64,000 nt of DNA from Adenanthera pavonina (taxonomy: Eukaryota; Streptophyta; Magnoliopsida; Fabales; Fabaceae), in the NCBI GenBank assembly GCA_026686845.1, contig JAIVEN010000022.1:21054001-21118000 (forward strand), read 5' to 3'. Position 1 is the first letter of the stretch. Each line of letters begins with the position of its first letter. The position numbers and the translations under genes were made by a program. The notes below the pieces were generated by a model. The model saw nothing but the letters and a program-made list of their open reading frames with translations. It did no database searches and had not been told where the DNA came from. Of this stretch, positions 50,236-60,900 are shown piece by piece.

Positions 50236-53200
50236 TGTAATATTTCTAATTTTATTAGATATCACATAATGTAGGGAAAAAAGTAGAGGATTACAGAAAA
50301 TATATAGGGAACTATAGAAAACTGAGAGACACATAAATAGATAAAAAAAGGAGAAAATAACAACTTTCCATATTAGAGCTGAAAAGGAAAAAATTATAAT
50401 TTTACCCCAAAAAAGAAGAATTCCTTACAAAATGGTCTTTAAAGAGTACGAATTAATATATTTATGCCCCAAAAATAAAATTTTTTGTAATTTAGTCTCT
50501 TGAAGAAGAAGAGGTAGGGGGATTGTATGTGTAAAGAAGTGTTAGGAAAAATTACAGCTACTAACATAAAAGTTTTAAAAATTATATATTTACCACGAGT
50601 CAAGGGTATTTTTGTAAAAATGAAAAATTATAGTCAAAATGAAACTCTTGTGGAGTCATACCCAATGGAATATTGTTTATAAATTATTTAGATTAATATA
50701 ATTTATATTGGAGATTAAAGTTTTGTATATTAATATTTTACCTCAACAAAAAAGATTTTAGACTGCAAAAAAAGTAGTACCAAGTCAATAGCATTGAATG
50801 GACCTTACCTACATATATTTTAGATCAAGATAATGATTTTAGTCAAAAATTAATTTTTGAATAATCCCATATCAATTTAATGATGATTTTGGCAAAAATA
50901 TTTAATTGGTACAGATAAATTTAATTGGTAAAAGATATTTTGGCCATTGAAATTTTATGACACAATGTTTGGCCAAAAATAAGAGTGAATGGCATTTGAA
51001 AATAGACTAAGACACAAAGGGAATTATATGAAAGGCTTTATGATAAATTTAACCCAAGGTTAATGAAAAATTTAGCATGATTTAATTTTATTTCATCTCT
51101 TTCCATTTAGCCATAAATTTAAAAATTTATATCTAACTCTATACTGAGTCAAATCATTCATTCTCTATGCCATTGGAAAGATATGTGTATCTACTTACAT
51201 TCATAGTTTTATTATATATTTATTTAACTTGTGTAGGGCATGATTCTAACATAAATCACTAAGGGTTAGAACCTCACTCTTATTGGAACAGTTTTAGGGA
51301 AACATGTATATCTCTCATTGTAAAGCTCTAATTGAACTCAAACTAGTGGCATATTGAACTTGAAACATTGATATTTTCAGACAGGTAAACCACTAAATTT
51401 TTAGATCTTAGTATGATTTTATATTACCTTTCAAAATAAGTGATACTTATAGTGAAATTCCCAGTCCTTACTTTATTGTCCAGTTTTGACCTTCAAATTC
51501 AAAATTACACTATAAATTGGACATATATCCAAATTAAGTGTTCTTTAACTCATTAGAAATCTCATTCTCTCTACTTTGGAAGCATATATGACACTTAATC
51601 TATTTTCCCTGTTTCAATCAAACGGTATTGACTTTACTTTCATTGCTACAAAATGAACTTCTAGCAATATAACATAGCAAAGTAGACTTCATAACAAGAT
51701 CACATGATCATTCCATGTTCTAAATCCATGCCAAACATTTCATAATGCTCAAAAGAACTTAATAGCATAAGGATACAGGTCCATATGCATATACATAATT
51801 TTTATACATTATTTTAAAGTATGGAATCATAGCTTGAAATCATCATTAAGCATCATTTTCTCCTTCATTCTCTTTGGCTCATTGATCTCCTTGCCATTGC
51901 TTGTGCCTATCATTTCGGATACTTGAGGGGATGAAATTGGGGGTAATCTCAGAAGCAAGTTACATTTCATGCAATTATGTCAATCATATCAAATAACTCA
52001 CATTTGATCACATTTAATCACATCAATCACATTTAGACAATAAATTGCCACATTGGTTATAAAAATTTCGGCAGCATAACGGCTTAGAAAATGAACATCC
52101 TAGGAAATAAAACCCCTCATTTTATAGTCAAAACCAATCAAATAAATTACAATTACAACATGGCAACACAATTTAATCATATAAAGATAATGAAAGAATA
52201 TAAAGCAAGAATATGAAACTTAACTACCTTTGATGACTTCCCTTGGTTATACCCTTTTCTTTCAATGATTCCCCTTGCTTTCTTGGGCTTCCTCTAGTCC
52301 CTCGGCATCATTAAACAATGGCTTAAGCCACTGATTTCATAGCTCAAAATATAAAGCTCACATAAAACTCTTGAAATCCTTAAATCTCAAATTACTTATC
52401 TTAGCTTGGATCATAAAGCATATACTAGTCTTTAAGGTTTTCCATCATGGAGAATCCATTTTTAGGGTCAAATTAATGATATTCCCACTCTAAAAATCAC
52501 TTCTATGGCTGGCCAAAATCTGCCCCCTTTAGAAAATATGTATTTTTCATTTACTTGTTTTGAGACTTAACAAACTTGCTTCATTTCACAAATACTTATG
52601 CTTCCTCATGATTTTGTGGTTTAAAAACACTTTCCCTTCCATAAACATGCCTTGGCTGAATTTGGGCAGTTGGTGGAGAAGAGAAACCTTCAAGAGAATC
52701 ATCTTAAATAACTCAAGAACCATGCTAGAACACTTGAAAACTACAAGCAAAACACATACCAAATTTTCCTTGATTTTCTTCCTATTTTTCTTCTCTTTTC
52801 TTTTCTCCTCCACGTAGCCTTCTTTCTTTTCCTCACTTGTAGCCCTCTTTCCCTTTCTTTCCCAAGAGTGTATTCGGCCAAATGGTTGAGGGAGTGTATA
52901 AAGTATGTTACTTTCTTTTGCTAAGTATCATTAATTAAGAAAACTTAATAATTAAGTTTTCCCTTTTTCTTAACCATTAAGGCTTCCAATTTGGACACAT
53001 GGGCAGCCTATGTGGTGTTATATGAGAGGATAATATCTCTCAAAATACTGCATAATTTTCCCAGTCCAGTAATACCATGTGTCGATTACTTTATACCTAG
53101 ACTGGTAAAGTTACCTTTTGCAGTATAATTTCACTTTATTGGAACAGGATAAAGTAAACTTGTGTCTCACATTACTTGATTATCCTGTCTCTAAAAAACT

Positions 53201-53650
53201 ACTTTTGAGGTGTCCAATTACTTTTCTTTTTATTTTTACATATCAAAAAGCAGTTTTATCATCATAAAGTTACTTTTTGATTTTCGACACTGATTATTTT
53301 TTTATTTTTAAATATTAACCATCAGTGCCATATACCATTGGATTCGTCTCATCTAGAGCTTCATTTTAACAGTAATGTTACATATTTATAAAATTACCCT
53401 TAACCTAGGGTAAAATTATAATTTTTAATTCTTTCGAGTCGTTAACTATAATTTTTCCCAAAATATTTGACTTTTGAATAGCACCTTCTTCTTCTTTTTT
53501 TTTTCTTGAGGAGTAAAATCATTATTTTCTTATTTTTCTATCTAATCGGAAAAAATGATCTATTTGCTTAGTTTCATGCAAAATAGTGTATGTCTATTTT
53601 CATGAATTCTTTATGTATTTTTAAATATCTAGCATTTTAAAGATATTACA
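50236..53650. mobile_element. Inverted pair of related LTR-like sequences, outer ends TGTAATAT
   Basis: The left end begins TGTAATATTTCTAATTTT at 50236; the reverse complement of the right end (53650) begins TGTAATATCTTTAAAATGC. The first roughly 450-500 bp are homologous in inverted orientation (shared: GGAAAAATTA, TTAAAAATTATA, AAGGGTA, AAAATGAA and CCAATGG in the same order). The right copy continues on the minus strand with a TATA-like TTTATA (52902-52897) and GA-rich leader-like DNA, so it may be a long solo LTR; the left copy may be a fragment of the same family. Alternatively the whole is one foldback or MULE-like element. No gag or pol seen. Confidence 0.6.
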
Positions 53651-54049
53651 AAGATAGTAACAACAAAAGATGTTTTTCCACGGTTTACACCATGCCTTGA
53701 AGAAACTCTAGAAATAATAATAGGATAAATGTTCATAGGTTTTTTTTATCTCCCTTATAGGTTCTGGCAACTCCCAAGGGACCTCTCCATCATCATTGAG
53801 GAGGTCATCTTCTTCCATCATGACACTACCATTGGCAACACCATTGAATCCTAGTAATGAATCCAACACCATCAAGGAGGTCACCAGAGATTTGTTTCTT
53901 TTGTCGATTGTCTATCTTTGCTAATAATGATATCTTTGCATTGAGAAGAATTTGTGGACGCCTTTTCCACACTTGTTCCTTGTTCAGTTGAAGTTTCATT
54001 CAAGTTTTCCATTCTAAGATCTATCGCTCCTTTTATATTAGTATTCTTC
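53651..54049 (-). other. Unassigned stretch, possibly LINE-derived
   Basis: Minus-strand translation gives interrupted peptides continuous in style with the frame at 54054-54236, but no motif. No gene is supported. Confidence 0.35.
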
Positions 54050-54374
54050 TCCCTTATGATGACTTTGCTGGAGTCAATACTGTAACCATCATCTTCTTGT
54101 TTCTATCGTCTACTACTAGACCTCCCAAAGGCCAATCCGATGGTAGTGTCCAGGGACCTGAAGAATCCAAACTCATCTTGACACAAGAATCAAGAGAGAG
54201 AAAAGTCAAACCAATCCAAAGCTCACATAAACACAATCAAGATTCAACATGCTTAGTTATAATGCTTGATATATAGAACCAAGATTACATTCATGAATAG
54301 GTAGGGTGACAAGAGATCACCTTGTCTACTTCCTCTTAAGGCAACCACCTATCTCCCTACAAGCTAAATATTAC

Positions 54375-54661
54375 TATATCTATTTCAAAATACAAGATAT
54401 ATTTTTGGATAATTAATATTTCAAAATATAAGTCACTTCATAAAATATATACAGCATTTAATGTTAGTTTTTCATTTTTAATTTACCCCCTCCAAAGAAT
54501 AATAAAAAGTGTTACAATGGATAAAAATTAAAAGAGATACAATTAAGATGTGGTCATAATTTAATGAAAGCAATTTTGAAAAGTTATGACAATTTTTTAA
54601 AATATCAAAGTTTCCAACTAACTTTAACCAATTTCCTTAATATATGTAAATTAATTAAATA
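54375..54661. other. Inserted AT-rich stretch next to the MITE in LINE 3
   Basis: It separates the RT motif blocks of LINE 3 together with the Stowaway-like element. It starts ctatatctatttcaaaatac, which resembles a Stowaway-type end, but I cannot find a matching right end with confidence. Confidence 0.4.
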
Positions 54662-54933
54662 CTCCCTCAATTTCTTTTTAACTGTCACTTTTGAGAAAAA
54701 AATGTTTCTATTTTTTTGTCACTTTCAAATTCTAACACAACATCAATTACTGTTTTTCCAATTATATCCTTATCTATCTTGTTAAAGTCAAAGATAACAT
54801 TAATCTTTTTTCTATTTATTCATTTATTGAAGAGCATATTAGAAATTTTAAAAGAAATTCTAATATATTAATTATATTTCTTAATTTATGTGCTTAAACT
54901 TTAAATGATAGATCAAATGAAATGGAGGTAGTA
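54660..54933. mobile_element. Stowaway-like MITE (54662-54931) with TA target duplication
   Basis: The left end is ctccctcaatttc (54662); the reverse complement of the right end is ctacctccatttc (54931). TA dinucleotides flank both ends (54660-54661 and 54932-54933). The CTCCCTC...GGAGGTAG termini, 270-bp size and TA duplication are characteristic of Tc1/mariner-derived Stowaway MITEs. It has no coding capacity. A diverged relative lies at about 36040-36310 in the opposite orientation. Confidence 0.8.
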
Positions 54934-55870
54934 TGACTTATAATATGAAATCTTGGGAGTAAATTTGACAATATCATGATTAATCAATCTACCCACTGTC
55001 GATACATTGACCCATTTTCATCAAAACTTTCTCTCTCAAAAAAAATAAAATAAAATGCCATTCGACTATGTCTTATGCTTTATTGAGGTCTATTTTCAAG
55101 GTAAATTCATTTTTCTTCCCTTTTTTCTTCATTTTCAGGTATTGTATTATTTTGCAGATAATTATAATATTGTCTTGAAAGATTCTCCTTATTGCACCAA
55201 TGCTCTCCTTGTTTTCCTTATGTTTTGAGATGTAGTTACTAAAAAAACCCATCATTATGTTGGTCAATAACTTCAAAATTACCTTGTAATAAATAAAGTT
55301 GCACGATCTACTGCGACAAAATTGTGAAACCTTCTCAAGTGTTTCAAACTTTGGTTTCATTACCAAATATTATCACATCAAGCTTACATGCTCAAAGAAT
55401 CCCTTCACCATCTCAAACTCACATTCTCATCTCAAGCTATCTTATCTAATATAAAATAATTTTTATTTCTTCCAAATTTATTGGAGTCATTAGACTTTTT
55501 TTATTATTATCTCTAATGACAGTATGAATGTACCTCAGTGATACTTGTTCTATATAGCCTGTTATTGAAGAAAGAAATAAGACTCTATGAAAATCCACAA
55601 AGATTCTTAATAATCTTCCCCTCTACTTCAACCCAATTTCCTTGTTCGTCCATCAACTTCACCATTTATTTCTTAATCACCTATATATGTAGTGTAATTG
55701 AATGAAAAACTTTGAATTACATTTGCCTTCTTTGAGCCTTGAAATTCTCAATATTTGTATTTCATATACACCACACCAAAATAGTGAATTTCTTATAGAA
55801 CAAATCCATGAGAGAAATTGGTCCAAATTCTCACAAATTCCCATCTAACCAAAAAAAAAATTGAAGGAAA

Positions 55871-56219
55871 TAAATTTCTTATGGCTTCAAGCTGTGTGTT
55901 CTGAAAGGATAAAAGTAAGATAGAGAGTAGAAGAAGGAAATTAATTGTACAAATTAGAGGCAAATATAGCTATGGATCTTAGAAACTAGAGATCAATGCA
56001 AAGATATGAGATATTGTTTGTTCAAGTAGCAATAACAGTTTACTTTTAGGTTGAGATCAAGATATAATCTGGTCAAAAAACTCAACTCTTAGCAAAATAA
56101 GAACTTGAAAGAGATGCCTTGGCTAAACCCCTTTCCACAAATGCATGGTTGACCTCAAACTCAATAGCCATGTATTCTCATAATAATTCCTTGTCTCATT
56201 CTTATATTCATAAATTGAT
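55871..56219. other. Spacer without recognisable feature
   Basis: AT-rich sequence between LINE 3 and the CACTA-like fragment. I see nothing in it that I can name. Confidence 0.4.
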
Positions 56220-56410
56220 GCTCAATAGTTGGCATTCATTAGAAAAAAGGCCAATAAAAGTGAGGTGGAAACTTTTGTTAGTGGTTATTTGAATAAATAG
56301 CAACAAAAGTCCAAAAGTTTTGTTGACATTTACTAGAAAAAACTCCAATAAAAATGAGGTAGACTTTGTTGGTGTTCAAATAAATGCCAACAAAGGCTTT
56401 AATATCTTTA
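56220..56410. repeat. CACTA-related subterminal repeat fragment
   Basis: The stretch aacttttgttagtggttatt (from about 56270) matches the reverse complement of the right end of the CACTA element (aacttttgttggtggttatc type), and further inverted copies of caacaaaag and ctttgttgg follow to 56397. No CACTA terminus or target duplication is visible, so this is a fragment of a relative. Confidence 0.55.
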
Positions 56411-58091
56411 GCTTAAAATAACACATGCCATGGATCTCTCATCTCTTCCTTTTAGTTGATCTCATCTTTTCCCAATCTGCCACTGCATCCATCTTGGTAA
56501 AAATTTTGGCAAAGCACGTTTCATTGTTTCTAAACCCACCCCACATGATGGCGGAGTTGCAGCCACAATGGTCTTCTAGTCAAGTACTAGAAGGATGCCC
56601 ACCTGAAGGAGATCAACAACAAATGCCCCATTTGCTTATCGATTTTTGGCAAAGGCAAGGAGGAAAAGCAACCAAGTGTGTATAAGCATTTCTTCCATGC
56701 TTCTTGCATTGATTTCACTTCTCCACATCCACCTTCCCTTCTTTCCATCTTTATTTTGCTACCGCTAATGCTAACGCCACCATTGACCGCCACTCCCATG
56801 GCTTTGATGGCTTCTAGTGCCACCTCCAACTATGCCTTCACCCTCATTGACATTGCCAAGGCCAACAACTAGATCTCTCTTAGTAATTATTGTTAATTGG
56901 TTATACTCAAGGGATTATATAGAGCCTATTTGAAATTTGTTTTCTAGAATAATTTTCAATTTTTAAAAATAGAAAAAAAACTTGTTTGATAAGCGTATTT
57001 TTTGTAAAATATTTTGGAAAACACAAAAAAATACAAACTTATCTTTAAAACAAAAAACTCATAACATGTTTGAGATGTTTTCCATATTTTATTTTTGGAA
57101 AACTCAAAAAAAGACAGAGAACACCCACCTGATGAATGACAAACTTGTTAATTTTGAACAGTTCATTTAACCTACTTCAACCTTCCTTAGTTGTCCCAGT
57201 CTCTTCTCCTCCCTTTGGGCTCATTTGGTTAATGAAAATGATGGTAATGTAATGGATTGGAATGAAGTGATAATCATCATGAGTTTATTTGGTGTGGTAT
57301 AGAGAAAATGGGAAACAAATTTAATTTTTATGATTAATTAAACATAGATAAAAGTGAAAAGTCCATAATGCCTTTATGGAAAAAAATCACCCTTTCTTCT
57401 TTCCTCCTTCCTCCATCATCATCAGCATCTCCTTCCTCCACCGTCAACATCATAGATTTAGAAAGTTTCTATTTAGCAACACAAATCCTTATTCTTTATT
57501 TTTTTAAAAAATTTGAACAAAATCCAGGTTCAAAATGAAAATGAAATCAAAATATCTTTTGGCTTCTTGATTACCCGAAGAAGGAGAGGAATGGTAGAAT
57601 AGATGATGTCGGTGTGGACCAGAGAGGATGAATGACAGATTTGGCTTCGACCATGATATCATTGATGTCATCTTCTTTGTCACTAATGTAGTCAATGTTG
57701 ATTGCTTCATCTCCTTTAAATCTTTATCACCGAAGGAAAGCGGTGGTGGTGTATGGACTAGCCATGATGGAGGACAATAGGGTGATAGTAAGCAATTGAA
57801 GCCCCTAATCTACAAATGGGAGTCATTATCGACATCAACATAGTATTGGGTGGAATGATTCGGTTGGTGGAAGGCGACAAGGACAAAGTAGGTATGATGG
57901 AGGATGATCGGAGAGGGACAGTGGTTGACGTAGTGCAGAGGAATAGGGGGGGGGAGGTCTAAAGATAGGGGTATTATTAGGATGAAGGCTTAAGAATCAA
58001 GATTGACATGTATATTAGGAGGTGTTCGAATTGCCATATCTGTGGTAATCATGAAGCCCACAGGAAACAAGATTGTAGCATTTTATGTAAC
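56411..58091. other. Intergenic or repeat-derived region without a supported gene
   Basis: Two short plus-strand frames (56425-56685 and 56678-56872) overlap and lack recognisable domains; they may be carried sequence next to the CACTA-like fragment. At about 57218 the phrase gggctcatttggttaatg resembles a DNA-transposon end. GA/TC-rich stretches occur at 57400-57440 and 57890-57960. Confidence 0.45.
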
Positions 58092-60900
58092 TGATAACCC
58101 CTAGATTTTCATTATTTTTATCCCCATGCTTAGTGGTTTTAATAATTAATTTTAGTTAATTTTGGATTTTTAGATTATTTTCATGATTTTAGCTGAATTT
58201 TATATTTATGAGAATTTTGGGATAATTTGTAAAAAATTAAGCTTTAATTGTGATTATTTTTTATCTTCCAAATTATTCCAATAATTTAATTCTTTCTATT
58301 TTATTTTATTTAATGATTCTCAATGTGATCATGGGTCATTTGTGGTTTGATTGTGATTAAAAAATTGATTAAGAATTGATCCATACAAGGGCAAACTTGT
58401 TAAAGCGTTTTGGAAACTTATTTTTTAATATTTTTTTATTTCCCTTTCTTTATCATTCTAGCTCATAATTTTCCTTCAAATTGAACTTAAACTTTATCTC
58501 ATAATTGATTTACTTTCCTTGAACTAAAATTTAATCTGCATTTATTTAATTGAGAATATTATCTATCTGTTGTAACATTTTCTTGTAGGTCATGGTCCAT
58601 GGAGATTAAAATTTTGATGGGACATTTTGGTCATTAGATAGGAGGAATTTTATTTTCCTAGCCTTCCTATTTTTCCTATGTTATTTGTCTTTTTATATCT
58701 GACTTTATTTTCATTGATCAAACTCATCTTCCTTTCACCTTATTACTTGCAACCAAACATGCCCTTGTCCTTTTTTTTCTTTCTTAAGTGTCGAAACCCT
58801 TGCTAAAAGATATGGAGCTACCTCTACCTCCCAATTGCTCTCTATCTCTCTCGTCTCTTAACTCTATCACCATCGCCCCTATTCTCCTCCTAACCTCCAC
58901 CATATTTTGGCTACTCCCTTCCTTTCCCACACCATTTTTGGCCCTCTTCCTCCAGTACAGCAGAAAATAGTTTGGCCTCCTTTCCTCTTTACCTTCATCT
59001 TCAGTTTCTCTTCTCAAACTCCATTCCTTTCATTGACCTTCCATTTTCCAACCATTCTCCCTCACTTTCCTTCACTTTTTTGTCACTCCCTCTTCAATCT
59101 CACCCTGAAATTTTTCACTTCAGCTCCCCTATAATAGAGCATCAGCCTCTTCTCATTTCACCATCTCATTTATAGCTTCAATGTCATTCTTCACAACTTT
59201 CATTGAGCCACTATTTCCTCTTTCACTTGCTTACTGTTTTGGACCATGGAATGCTTGCTTAAGTGGAGGAGATTTTTTCTACTATGGAGGAGTGAGTTGG
59301 TGGTAGTGATTTAATACAACTTGGAGAGGATTTTGCAAAGGGCTATGGGCTTCAAGACACTTAGGCTTTTGATAATTATTTTTCTTCCATTTTCCTTATC
59401 TTTTTATACTTGTCTTATGCTAAATTAGGATAGGTTATTGAATATTTTAGCTTTAGATTAATGTAATGATTGGTTAATTGTTGATGAAAGCCTATGGATT
59501 GTGACCACTTGAGATTTTGAATTGGGAACTTTGTATGGTTGCAAATTCGTTAATGCAAGAATTTGTTAAATTTTGGCCAATTGCATCTTGGAATTACTTG
59601 CCTCAATTTTAAATTTAAATTGGGTTACTTGAATTGACCTTGTAGGTGACTAATGATTTGATTCTTGATTCGATATTGGAATTGTTGAATTGATGATATG
59701 ATTGATAGGCTGTAATTTTTGGCTATGTATGGAATCATTATGCAAATCATACACACTTAATCATTTGTCATGTAATTTTGCATGTTAGATGTTTGATGAA
59801 ATGCTTAGATGTGCTATCATTTTATGCATTTTGTTTGGAATTTTACATTTTGGAACTAATAGTTTTAATAGCATGTGACATCTTGATTATGTTAATTATC
59901 CAAACTCAATTAATCATTTGAGCCTAAAACAAAATTCCTTTATAAATTATTGCTAGATCATTACTCTCATTGCATTGCATTTTTATCACTCATTTACCTC
60001 ATTTTAGCACTAGTAGCTCTCTTTTATTAATTAGCATTTTCTTAGTTTAGTTACTAGTTAAGTTTGTTATACTTCTCATTTACATTTTCCAGTCACAACC
60101 CCCCCCCCAAAACTTGAAATTAATTAGTTGCATATAGGTTATTGTCATTGCATTGCATTCTCATTTGTCTAGTTGCTAGGCTTTGCATTCATCTAGCATT
60201 TAGATAGTTGTTAGTCTTAGTTTTGCACACTAGTTTAGAGTACATACTACTTGCATATTTGTGAATATTTATACATTGCATTTTAATTTTTGCATCATAG
60301 TTAGCAGTTGAGGTGAGTATATATTTAGACAATTTTGAGATTAGACTAGTACTTATCATACCATTCCTATACTCACATTCTTATACACTTCTATACATAT
60401 ATCCACACATATTTCCATACTAGTTTAGGTCTCTTAGTTTATTTTTTTATTGGTTTATTTTCCATTTTAGTTGCATTAGCATAGTTTTAGTCTAGCTTTT
60501 GCATATTAAAAAAAATATTTCACATACATACTTGCACACTTTTAATTACATTTCATTTTTTAGTTAGTTTGCATCTTGCTTTCTTAATTGCTTAAATTTC
60601 TCTCTTAAGTAGGATTTAATTTAGTTACTCTAGTGTGAAATGACCTAGGTTTGTACCCTATACTACATTATTTCTTTGAACATAGTTTTTAATTGAAATT
60701 CCCTATGGTAAGGTCATTCAGTAACCAAATTGGCCTAATGTGGGAATGGAATTAGGTTTCTCATTCCATCAGTCTAGATTCTAGGAACCACACGGGCCTT
60801 TTGTCTTCAATGTTGTCAACGATCATCTTTCAGAGCTATTGCTTCCGCTTATCATCTTGAAGCTCCAACTAGTCAATATCCTTTATTCTTTCTTCTTGAC
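58092..60900 (+). mobile_element. Tat/Athila-like LTR remnant, right border unresolved
   Basis: The sequence starts tgataacccctagattttc at 58092 and continues with long T/A-rich, ttttgg- and gcattt-rich stretches characteristic of long plant Tat/Athila LTRs. Near 60640-60660 the phrase gacctaggtttgtaccctat resembles the conserved end of such LTRs. It is interrupted at 58385-58768 by a small transposon-like repeat. Frames at 58784-59175 are low-complexity Leu/Pro/Phe and not convincing. Assignment rests on resemblance, not on a second LTR. Confidence 0.45.
58385..58768. mobile_element. Non-autonomous DNA-transposon-like repeat, copy B
   Basis: Bounded by perfect 9-bp inverted ends acaagggca (58385-58393) and tgcccttgt (58760-58768). 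Its body, 58462-58720, is homologous to 7563-7822 of copy A in the same orientation. Together with copy A this defines a dispersed family of roughly 0.4-0.6 kb. No transposase. Confidence 0.7.

Larger units (their letters stand above)
54050..55870 (-). mobile_element. LINE 3 (L1-type) remnant: RT blocks split by a MITE
   Basis: Minus-strand blocks in the correct LINE order: VDEQGNWVEVEGKIIKNL (about 55660-55605), then CNFIYYKVILKLL and QDNIIIICKIIQYLKMKKKG...LKIDLNKA (55366-55073). Next, after a shift, come VEWHFILFFLRE and KWVNV (about 55060-54990), and then, beyond an insertion, ALRGSRQGDLLSPYLFMN (about 54345-54290). These are the KIDLNKAYD-type and GLRQGDPLSPYLF-type RT motifs. A further minus frame (54236-54054) beginning near DSSGPWTLPSDWP may be a LINE ORF1 start or unrelated. 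Dead element. Confidence 0.8.

Noticed and set aside
58784..59175. Overlapping frames on both strands
   Set aside because: TC-rich tract in LTR-like sequence gives open frames in several phases; composition is biased and domains are absent.
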